Of a DNA stretch of 64,000 bases, positions 25,201-36,800 are shown piece by piece; within the stretch, counting starts at the first letter, position 1, and the number at the start of each line of letters is the position of its first letter. The position numbers were made by a program, and so were the translations under genes. The DNA comes from Zygaena filipendulae. Taxonomy: Eukaryota > Arthropoda > Insecta > Lepidoptera > Zygaenidae. The notes under the pieces are model-generated. The model was not told the origin of the DNA, did not search any database, and saw only the letters and a program-made list of their open reading frames with translations. The stretch lies in NCBI GenBank assembly GCA_907165275.2, contig OU015673.1, positions 7,157,001 to 7,221,000 on the forward strand. Reading direction: 5' to 3'.

Positions 25201-28200
25201 ATGTTTAACACACATACGCACACGCACACACAAACGTACGCCATAAGCGCACACGCACACACTGACTGTAGTGTATCACTCGCGTGAATTTCGGAAGTCC
25301 TTTGGGAGCTCCGTGTTGGAAGTACCTTATGTGGTTTCACCCGCGTGAGTTTTGAATTCCCAAATAAACAGACAAACGAAAAATCAAATCTTTCCTCTTT
25401 ATATTATATTAGTATATATTATAATTATATAGTTTATATTATATTAGTATAGATATAGTATCAGTTTTAGGTATTCGCATAACAAGTTTTGGTTAGTTTG
25501 GAACGAGGTGGCGCTGTGTGTTAATGTCCAACCATTGTTAACTGTTGCTATTAACTGCTATTGCTACTATTGTTATGCTATTGTTATGTATGCTATTATT
25601 GTTGACCTCAAATCACACCTCGGGTTCCAGAGCTACACGATGCAGAACGACATCCCGCTGCAGTGCCGCGTGCTGGACCTGCTGAACCAGCTGCTGACGC
25701 TCAGGGTCAACTACTGCATGCTGGACAGCGACCAGGTCTTCATCGGCTTCCTGATGAAGCAGCTCGACCTGGTGGAGCAGCATGAGATACCGTGAGCGGA
25801 TTTCAATGTTTTTTTTTTAACTGTCTTAATCCCTGACGTAAACAGAACCCTCTGTTTATGCTATATGTATATACGTGTGTCTGTCTGTGGCATCGTAACT
25901 CCCAAACGGCTGAACCGATTTTGATTTAGTTTTATATATTTTATACTAGCTGGTTCCCGCGGTTTCGCTCGCGTTAATTTTGGAGTTCTCGCGGGAATTC
26001 GGGGACAAAAGGTACCCCTGATAACGTGTATGCAAAATTTTATGATGATCGGTTCAGCCGTTGAGGCGTGAAAGCGTAACAAACAAACTCACATTCGCAC
26101 TATAATAGTAAAGACTAGTTGATCCGCCGCAGTTTCACCAGCGTTGATTTCGAAGTTCCTGCAAGAATTCTTGGATAAAAAGTACCCTATGTCCTAATCT
26201 GTATCGCTGATAACCTGCATGCAAAATTTCATGACGATCGATCCAGTAGTTAAAGCGTGAAAGCGTAAAAACACACAAACAAACAAATAAACTTACATTC
26301 TCCTTTATAAGGATTTCCTCTGTGTTTAATATGTTGAGGTCAGAGAGTCGAAAGATAATGCAATAGGGATGTTGACTACTATTGAAAATCAAAATTCTAA
26401 TTAGTCCGTCAGTTAGAAAATAAAAAAAAAATAGTATTTTTTGCTTTTTTAAATAAATTAAAATATACAGAGATAAAGCACATTAAAGTTTAGGGTGAGG
26501 GGCTCGTGACGTCACTAACCGCAAAACCGTTATACAAACTATCAGAATAGTGACGTCACGCGAAATTTCAACTCAATATATCGCCGTTATTTTTTGATTA
26601 CGTAAAAAAAGAAAAAATACGTGTCCATAATTTTTGAATAATCTACAAGACGGACTAAAAAATAAAAATTAGTCAACATGCCCATTACAATATCTGTTTT
26701 CCAGGAATTGCTGTGAGCTCGTGAACAGTATTTTGATGTTCCTCGTACACTTGTCGTCGTCGAAACATCACACGAAGCAGATCATAGAAATACCTAAAGT
26801 GAGTGAACAAGAAAATATGGTCATCGTAAAATACATTTCAAAGCTTATTTACTGTTTTTTTTTTAACTATAACCACTTAAAATTGCCTTGAAAATATTGC
26901 CTAAGCAATAGGTTCGCGTTTTTGCTCTGTCCTTTCTTTTTATTTGTCTAATTTTGGGGCGATAAAGTTTGAACCTAAGTCAAAATGATGGTGAATGCAC
27001 TTGGCATCATGCATTAACCTTTTTCTATTGAGTCGAAAAACCATCTTATAATTAACCATGACCATCTTAAAATCAAGAGGCATATTATACAAATTAAAAC
27101 AGCAGCAAAATTTAGAAACAAGCAGGATTGCGCCCACTCGCGGTATTTTCGTCAAATACAAAGTGGCTAGTAGAGATCATCTAAGCTAAAATGACGTGCC
27201 CCTCCATCGGGCATACGCACACGCACAAGCGTTAAAATATAGATACGACACATATAAATCTGGTGTCTGGTATTCATCACAAGTGCGCAATACTGTCGCC
27301 GCGCTCGCACTATTTAAAGAGATATTATCTGATACATGATCCCGTATACCTAAAACTGTTATTGAAGTAGCGGGGCGCGTCATTTTAGTTTAGATAAGCT
27401 CCACTTGTTATTAACTAACTCCTCACTAAAATTTTATGGACTAATATGTCAGAATTAAATTTTTTATTATTTTTGTATCATAAATTGTCATTGTCAATTT
27501 GTCAAAAATATTCTAGACTGATTGTAATATAAAACGTATGTATATTGTATATATTACAATTTGTTCAAAATGTAACCAACTACTACTGTGATACAATCAT
27601 GTTTTTATGGATGTAACAAATGTTATAATTATGCAAATAAACGAAATAAAATTGAAACGTTTCCAGTTGATACAACTGTGCGACGGCCTCATGGCGTCGG
27701 GAGCTCAGGCAGAATGCATCGCCGGGCTCGAGCCGGTCGCCGTCCGGGTGTTCAGCAATATGGGAGGTGGGCAATGGGGATGTGGACTACTTTTGAAAAT
27801 CAAAATTCTAATTAGTCCGCCAGTTAGAAAATAAAAAAACAATAGACACGTATTTTTTTGTTTTTTCAAATAAATTGAAATATACAGAGATAAAGCGCAT
27901 TAAAGTTTAAGGTCAGGGGTAGTGACGTCACTAACCGCCATACAAACTGTCCGGATAGTGACGTCACGCGAAATTTCAACTTAATGTAATTTTTATTAAT
28001 CTACAAGACGGACTAAAGAAAAAAATTAGTCAACAATGCCCATTGGCTACTTGAATTAATTATTTATTATTATTATAAAAGTCCGTCGTGTAGATTAATA
28101 AAAAATATTCGACATTTGTATCTTTTTTAACGTAATCAAAAAATAACGGCGATACATTGAGTTGGAATTTCGCGTGACGTCACAACCCGGTGCAGTTTGT

Positions 28201-30882
28201 ACGGTGCTTATAATGAATAATGATGTCACGACTCCCCCACCCTAAACTTGAATGCGCTTCATCTATGTTTATTTTCATTAATTTGAAAAAGCATAAAATA
28301 CGTGTCTATTATTTATTTTTTTCTAACTGACGGACTAATTAGAATTTTGATTTTCATACCCTGGAAAATACCGAATAGGGATGTGGACTACTTTTAAAAA
28401 TCAAAATTCTAATTAGTCCGTTAGTTAGAAAAAAAAATAGAAACGTATTTTTTGCTTTTTCAAATAAATGAAAATATACAGAGATAAAGCGCATTAAAGT
28501 TTAGGGTGAGGGGGTCGTGACGTCACTAACCGCTAAAACCGCCATACAAACTGTCCGAATAGTGACGTCACGCGAAATTTCAACTCAATGTATCGCCGTT
28601 ATTTTGTGATTACGTCATTAGTCAACATGCCCATTATACTGTTGAGTGTAGGTAGGTACATATAGGTGATACTAGTGACTACAGTTTGTAACGAGGCGGC
28701 CGTATGCCACTCGTTATGATATCCCGCCTCATTTCTAATATTTATTATTTATTTTTTTAATCTGTTCCTTTTATATTTAAAAATTTGACTTTCACACTTT
28801 TTGAGAAAACTAGATACGTTTTAAAAAAATACAAAAAGCTCTAATTTATAAAAAAAGTCTTTTATTTGCGCCAGCCGAGCATTTTTAATATCACGAACCT
28901 CACAAGTTTACTAGTGATATCAAGTAAACCAAGTATGTGAATGTGTCTTGGGAGTGACCAAGTGCAATGATTTTAATCATGGTCAATGACCTACGATTGT
29001 AAGTATTGCTTATAAATATGTGTTTTTGTATGTTCAAGGTGTCAGCGTGTTGGGGCGGGCGCAGCAGCAAGAGGCGCAGGCGACTCGGGAGGTGTTATTC
29101 TATATGCTTCAAAAAACCATGCACCAGCATAAGGTAATCCTTTACTATCATAAATGCGAAAGTGAGTTTGTTTGTTGCGGTTTCACGGCTTAACGACTCA
29201 ACTGATCACCGTGAAACTTTGCGTGCAACATGCATCAGGAGTCAGGAGTACAAATAAGGATATAGGGTACTTTTTATTCCGAATTCCCGCGGGAACTCCG
29301 AAATTAACGCTGGTGAAACCTGCGAGAGCAAACAGTCATGGTACATTTACCCGCTGCCATACTTTTTACCTCGGGATTCCCGCAAGAACGCCGAAATCAA
29401 CGCGGGTAAAACCTCATGGAACAAATAGCTAGTCATGGTATATTTACGTGCCCATTGGGCATGTTGACTAATTTTTATTTTTTAGTCCGTCTTGTAGATT
29501 ATTAAAAAATATTGGGCACGTATTTTTTCTTTCTTTACGTAATCAAAAAATAACGGCGATATATTGAGTTGAAATTTCGCGTGACGTCACTATTCTGACA
29601 GTTTGTATGGCGGTTTTAGTGGTTAGTGACGTCACGACCCCCTCACCCATCGACCACACAGCCCATAGACGCCTAATAACAGGCGAATGGCTCCTGACAA
29701 CACATCTGACTTATAGTTCCGATATAAATGTCCGCGCGGAAATACTCAATCAGTGTCGACCACTACTGTGACCTGTCAACACGATCGGAGTGCATAAAGG
29801 AAGTGCTAAAAAAAACTCAAAATGCCTCAGTGTAGCATTAAATGGTGCGGTAAAAAAGCAACATATCTAATATGGAGAAAGATGGGATAACATTTCACTT
29901 GTAAGTAACTATTATCTTTATTTGTTTATGAGAAACAAGGAAATCAACAAATTTTTTCGCAAGTACGGAGTTCACGGTTCACTGGTCGTGGTTTTAAAAC
30001 AAAGTACTCAAACTATCGTGCCGTCTCATTCTTTCCCGTTGCGTAAATTAATCTATTTCTTTCCAACGTTTCGTGGCGCGTGTAACTAGCGCGTGTGGCC
30101 TTGAATTAGCCAATCACGGCGTGTAACTAGCGCGTGTGGCCTTGAATTAGCCAATCACGGCGTGTAACTAGCGCGTGTGGCCTTGAATTAGCCAATCACG
30201 GCGTGTAACTAGCGCGTGTGGCCTTGAATTAGCCAATCACGGCGTTGCAACCCCGCTTCATCTTACCTCAGCTAGTTGCCAGAATGCATTCAATACGCAA
30301 AATCAAACATTAGGCGTCTATGGGCTGTGTGGTCGATGCCCTCACCCTAAACTTTAATGCGTTTTCTCTCTGTATATTTTAATTTATTTAAAAAAGCAAA
30401 AAATACGTGTCTATTGTTTTTTTATTTTTTAACTGACGGACTAAATAGAATTTTGATTTTCAAAAGTAGTCCACATCCCCATTGTGTATGAGGCGTTTTC
30501 ATTGTAGCTTATCCGCGTCCTTTGCATCAACGACGTGCTTGCCTTTTCCTGGTGTTATTATTGCGGAAAAGCTCTAGGCCCTGTTTTTATTTTTGTTTTA
30601 TCACTCTCTCTCTCTGTCTCTCTCGCTCCCGTCCAGGTGCTGGACATCGTGTCGTGCGTGCTCGCTCTGTCGCGCGAGCAGCCCGAGAGCCACTACCGCT
30701 GGTCGGAGCTGGCGGCGGACACGCTGCTCAACCTGCTGGCGCAGCGGTCGCTCGAGGCGGACTCGGTGGAGGCGGTCGCCTCGCTCGAGAGGCTGCTGGA
30801 GGCCGTGTACAGGGACGTCCTCTTGGAGCAGAGCCGGGTGGAGCTGCTGCTGAAGATATTGTTCAAAGCGCCGCCCGATCAG
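4258..30882 (+). CDS. HTT: HTT part 1: N-HEAT, exons 1-25
   Basis: Exons: 4258-4322, 4412-4553, 5104-5225, 6637-6854, 7872-8003, 8479-8630, 9610-9799, 10495-10637, 11138-11290, 11690-11799, 12524-12648, 13288-13817, 14755-15042, 15995-16191, 16682-16861, 17522-17774, 18768-18942, 22586-22837, 23902-24092, 24658-25185, 25631-25791, 26705-26798, 27667-27766, 29039-29133, 30637-30882. Together they form the N-terminal HEAT arc. Exons 8-9 (about residues 341-439) are Pro/Ser/Asp-rich and correspond to the human disordered region before SASFLLTGG (here LASKFLLTGNKG). Exon 12 adds a second disordered block not present at that site in human. Exon 7 ends in an Arg/Ala/Gly-rich stretch. The exon 14 donor is the weak GTTTGT. 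Exon 15 could instead start at 16688, two residues shorter. Exon 9 starts with TLESPESD directly after LTIQ of exon 8. Confidence 0.9.
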
Positions 30883-33800
30883 GTGAGCGGTTGGTGCAGT
30901 AGGTTACCATCAAGCTATCCTTACCTAGGTTCCTACCCGCTAGTCAAGTGGTTCCTACCCGCCAGTCAAGTGGTTCCTACCCGCTAGTCAAGAGGTTCCT
31001 ACCCGCTAGTCAAGTGGTTCCTACCCGCTAGTCAAGTGGTTCCCACCCGCTAATCAAATGCTTACTACCCGCTACTCAAGTGGTTCCTGCCCCCTTATCC
31101 AAGTTGACTATTTCTTAATCCTTATATAGAAAACTAAGGAACTTGTCGTCACATCACGTGATGAGGAATCGGACGACAGATTGAACGATTTTTCGTAACC
31201 ACGTGACGTGACGTCATCAAATTCAAGTACTTATGCTTTATTGCCTCAGGAGAGAGAATTAAAACTAAAACATATAAAAAGTAAAGAGAGGCAATCTCAT
31301 CTTATCATTGTGAACGCACACGAGAAATTGGTACCATCGTGCCGGTGGTGCCATTTGACTCAGTTGTGGTCACAGTTCCAACCAAATCTACCCTAACCTA
31401 GCGTGTCGGGACACAAAATCACTAAGATCGAACCCAGCTAGAAAAGTTAAGTTTTTTTTTAAAATCTACTATTTAATATTTGTTTTTTTCTTGGTTTCAG
31501 GCAACTACACCGTTCAAACTGAAACTCCGTTACCTATCTATAATAATGGTGCTGATACGCAAAGTGTTTGTCCTCGTGCCGGAGAGCGAGGTTCTACTAT
31601 CGATTAACTATCTGAAATCGACTTTCGTCTCGCCCCAATCGATCTTCTTCAACGTCAAAACTGACATAGATCCGCTGAACGTACAGAATGTGAATGAGAA
31701 TTGCGCGAATCTATCGCCCGATGTTGTATTGGTGAGGTTTCTGTTCAAAACGTTGACGTATGCTATAGTCGAAGTGGACAACTGCCACGCGTGTTTGGAC
31801 TTTAATGCCCATGGCGATAGGGATCAGAATGGACTGCTGGTGTCGGTGTGCGTCAATATTATTGTGCAAGTGAAGCACATGCTGCATTTGACGAGTAAGT
31901 GTTGTTTTTTTCTTATTTAGTACTGCCTTGCGGTTACACCCGTGGTAATTTCGAAGTTCCCGCTGAAATTCCGGAATAAGAAGTACCTTATGATTTTTAC
32001 GAAATGTGTAGCATTCTATTGGTAAAATAATTTTCAAAATTGGTTCAGTAAATCCAGAGATTACCCCCCTACGACCTCACAAACTTTACCTCTTTATAAT
32101 ATTAGTATAAGTTATATGTATACGGGTGTTGAGTTGAAAAAGGCAATTATTGAAAGGATTTATGTATAGTATGTATGTAAGTAAATTTTTCACGTAAGGT
32201 ATTGTCTAAATAAACACATTACTCATAAATTGTTGCCTGAAAACGAACAAGAAATAAATATATAAAACCTGAGCCTGCAAGAAACTAACCCATTGATGCT
32301 TCTTACCTAAACGTCAGATCGAAGCGCCGTTTGATGCTGCCAAATCGCACTTTGATGCTGTCGAAGTACACTTTGATGTTACCAAATCGCACTTTAATGC
32401 CGTCGAAGTACACTTTGATGTTACCAAATCGCACTTTAATGCCGTCGAAGTGCACTTTGATGTTGTCGAAGCACACTTTGATGTTGTCAAATCGCACTTT
32501 GATGTCAAATCGCACTTTGATGTTGTCAAACCGCACTTCGATGTTGTCAAACCGCACTTCGATGTTGTCAAAGCGTTACTAATGTACTCGTACGGCACGC
32601 CAGCCGGGTGCCGGTTCCCGCTGTGCGCGAAGACGGCGCGCACGCTGCTGCACAGCGAGCGCAGCGGCCTCAACACGGGCCTGTACAGCCCCGACGAGAA
32701 CATCCCGCTGGACCGCCTCAACCTGATATGCCTGAGCGGCGCGCACCGGGTGCCGCTGCTCACCGCGCACTGGTCGCATCTGCTCATACGGTAACAGCTC
32801 GCACGTCATACAAGTGCATCGTGTAGTTATCGGCCTCAATCATTGTGTAGGCATTCATCCTAGTCTTCTTCATCCATCCTCGTCATAATCATCCATCCTT
32901 GTCTTCTTTATCCATCGACCATCGTCATTGTCATCCATCCTCGCCTCTTCACATCCATCGTCATCATCATCATCCACCCTCGTCTTCTTCATCCATCGTC
33001 ATCATCATCCACCCTCGTCTCTTCACATCCATCGTCATCATCATCATCCACCCTTATCTTCTTCATCCATCCTCGTCTTCTTCATCCATCGTCATCATCA
33101 TCCATCATCGTCTCCTTAACATCCATCGTCGTTATCATCATCTATCCTTGTCTATTTCAACCGTCGACATCATTATCGTCCATTCGCGTCTCATTCACCC
33201 ATCGTCCTCATCATCCATCCCTGTCTCCTTCATTCATCCTTGTCTCCATCATCCATTGTCGTCATTGTCTCCTTTATTGTCGTCAAAGATGGATCAATCT
33301 TATCACTTTACTAATGTATTTCTTAGATTTAAAAGCGAACCTTTTCTACACACACTGGTCAATCTTCCCTTCCGCCAGGCTGAACTTCCTGTCGCACAAG
33401 TACTGGCAGAGGCTGGTGGGGTTCGCGCGCCACCTGCCGCTGGGCGCCGGGCGCGGCGACGCCCAGCTGCTGTGCAGCAGCGTGCTGCAGGTCGCCTGCT
33501 TCATGGCGTACTGCGAGTACTTCGTGAGTGCGCACCCCTCATCCTGACCCCTTAGCCAAGTTGACGATCTATGATCGTGTACAGTTTACACTAGTATTCA
33601 AGTATTTATTGTTCACTAACCGCCGCACTCAGAGTCGACTTTAATGATTACTTAGTTAAGTATAGATTTTTAAAACAAAACTGCCGCAATCCGACAAGTT
33701 CAATAAATTAATGTTAATTGGCATTTAATTAATTAAGTTACATCTCATTAAATGCTAATTAACATTAATTTACTGAACGTCACTGATTGCGGCAGTTTTG

Positions 33801-36800
33801 TTTTAAAAATCTATACTTAACTAAGTAATCATTAAAGGCGACTCTGAGTGCGGCGGTAAGTGTACAAAAGGATCATAAACATAAAAATAGTTGTACAGCG
33901 CTCTTAAACTTAGGTTCCCTTTACAGGGCTTGCAACATTTCTAAACTGCTAGAGTAGGTACTACACGTCTTTAAAATTAAATAAACATTTCATACATTAA
34001 TTACGTTATTGTTTTTCCAATAAATTATATCATTTAAAAATTTCACACTATACTTTACTTTACTTTTATTTTACTTACACTATACTTTCACACTACTAAG
34101 ACCCAGACTTTTAAGAGCAAGACATTGATTTGATCCCATTGATAAAAATTTACTGTCAGACCCAGAGATATTGAATTGAATTGAGTTGATAAACTTTATT
34201 TGACACAACACAAAGATTTACAGCATACGTATACAACAACTAAACATCGATCTTTATCATCATATTTCTAATCAAGGGGTTCTGGGTTCGATTCCCGGTG
34301 GGAGTGGACTTTATGTGCTGCACGCAGGGTGGATCTGTGTGTAGTGAAGTGTTATTATTGTTATTATAAATTTAAATAGTTGTGAATTTCGATTTCCAAC
34401 TCTCAATTTTATACCTACTAACATAGTTTTTAAGATTCATAGTTTCACTAACATCTATGGACTAAGTTGTCTGATAATAAACAATTTTTATTTATTTATT
34501 TTTTATATTTAGGTACCAATTTTTAATGGGAAATATTTTAAACGTAATGCTTAGTGTCTAGAGGACACTTTGGGATAGGTGCGGTTGGCCTATTTTGTGT
34601 TTAAAAAATGTACGTTAGGTTAGGTTAGGTTGTTGTGTGTCATTACGAAGTTCACTACAAACCTGCAGGGTCTGATAAGCAATGTTTGTTTTGTGCAAAT
34701 GATTGTACATGAGGTCTTAAGCTAGAGGATGCAAATGTCCAAATCGATGCGGAAGCTCCGTATTTGCGGATGCGGATGCGAATATTCGCAACATCCGTGG
34801 TTAAAACCCAAAACCGCTTGGCCGCAGCTGGACAACGGGCTGTCGGAGGCGGTGCACCTGACCTGGCTGCTGGTGAACCGCGTGCACGTGCTGGCCAGCC
34901 AGTACGGGCAGGCCGCGGTGGCGGAGCTCGTGCGCCGCGTGCAGGCCGCCGCCGGCGCCTCGGGGCTGCTGCTGCAGGCCTTCGCCGCCCGCTGCCAGAG
35001 CTGCCTCAAGGTGACGCCACTACTGATACTGACACTAGTGTAAACACCAAGCAATGCAAACAATAATTGTAATAATCCACTTCATGACAGATTGTCACTA
35101 TACAGGATGTGAAAATACCGGCGACATAACCGCTAGGAATCCATGTTAAATAGTAATTGAAGTTTTCTGCAGTAAACATATTGTTGGGAAAAGTATTTTT
35201 TTTAGAAATTGAAATTGAAATTGAAAGAACTTTTTTAATACAGTTGCTCAAAAAGTGGCGTATTGCAGGGACGTTTAGCGTTCGGGATGTGGGCTATTAC
35301 ATACTCGAGCTTTTTGTTTACCTTTCCCGAACTCGTGCGTTCTCTTTGCCAACTGTCAAAAATGGCGACACGACTTTGACACCCTTTTTTCATTGCGAAA
35401 CGTAGGTTTCGCATTACTAATACGACTAGCGCCATCTCTTGATCACAGTTGGAACTTAGTTGAGTTTGTTGTGTTTTTGATATTTTATTAAATTGCTTAA
35501 TTTTTTCGTAACTGTATTAAAAATAGTTGTTCAGTACACGTGCGGAACCGTCATTGCAACTAGTTCCGACTGTCAACCCTCACCTTCGGCTGCGCCTCGG
35601 CTCGGGTAGACATTTGTCGGAACTCTTTGCAATGACAGGCTTTCCGCACTTATAATGAAATATACTATATTTGACACAACACATGGATAGTTACAACATA
35701 CAGTTACAAGTTTAAGTTTAGGTTGAAAAATAAAATACAGCGTGCAATGTACTCGCAAATCTACACCACAGTTTAACTACCTACACAATAACTACCAAGT
35801 TACTTTAGAAAAAATATTGGTCACGTAGTAACTGATAAGCTACAAAAATATACAATAAGTAGAACAAAATTTACGAAACTTTGAGGCTTAATATCTTGAA
35901 AACCGTTGATTTCCCAGCTGAATTTCCACGTCTAAAATGTTCGTATCGGTGTAGGGAATATCATAGTTTCAGATATGTCGGAAGTTTTCTGACAGCCTGT
36001 ATATTATTTATTTTTGTAAAACTTATAGCAATGTTTAATTTATGTACCTGTAGTTGTGAGCAACTAAATAGGTGTCCCTATTTAGTTACCTCTCCAGATA
36101 AATATCGCACTGTGAACTTTATTTTTTTCTTTTTCTTCAATTAATTTAAAAAGTATTTGTTATTTATTTCGACTAAAGAATATTAATAACCACTAGCTTT
36201 TTCCCGCGGTTTCGCCCGCGGTAATTTCGAAGTTCCCGCGGGAGTTCCAGGATAAACTATAGATATAAACAGAAGCAAAATTTTAACAAAAAAATAATTA
36301 AATTGACTTCAAGAATTCCGATGTTTGTCTCCGAAACTCATCATCAGAATATGAAATGTAAATGGGACCATTTCTGAACAAATTCCTTTCGAACAAAAAA
36401 AGAATTTTGCAAATCCGTCTATACATGGTGGAGTTATGCCTGAACACACATAAAAATATATATATACCTATACGATATATATACGAGTATGTAAACGATA
36501 TATAAACGATTGGCATTGAATAGGTATTTATGTGCACCCCGAAATACTAGGTTAGGTTAGAACTGTGACCGCAACACAGTCAAATGGTACCGACGGTACC
36601 GGTTTATCATTGCGAGAACCCACCACCACGCATTTTATGTCCTTGGAATTTCACAATATTATTCTTATTTTATAAACTAACGGTTTTTACAATTTTACAT
36701 TTTTAATTTTTACCTTTATAACTTCTCCTTTTTGAAGACAGTTAAGAAATGATATAAAAAATCGCCACTGAATAAATAACATGTTAGGTAGGTCAATTAT

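Larger units (their letters stand above)
29648..30338 (+). mobile_element. P-element-like MITE, long copy with THAP remnant
   Basis: 691 bp with inverted ends of about 29 bp (CATCGACCACACAGCCCATA). The 8-bp direct repeat CCCTCACC lies at 29640-29647 and 30339-30346. An 8-bp duplication plus a THAP-type start inside is what P-element-superfamily transposons show. It is internally deleted and has no full transposase. Short relative at 21859-22095. Confidence 0.88.
29454..30483 (-). mobile_element. CRE-bearing MITE interrupted by the P-like MITE
   Basis: Left part 29454-29647 (ATTGGGCATGTTGACTAATT) and right part 30339-30483 (to TCCACATCCCCATT) make one family member when the 691-bp insert and one 8-bp duplicate are removed. 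Both TGACGTCA sites lie in the left part. Confidence 0.88.

Noticed and set aside
32314..32787. A 157-codon minus-strand frame of repeated DLTTSKC-type units
   Set aside because: Produced by the 21-bp tandem array plus the antisense of exon 27.
32899..33555. A 218-codon His/Ser-rich plus-strand frame
   Set aside because: Low-complexity translation of the CATC minisatellite running into exon 28 in the wrong frame.
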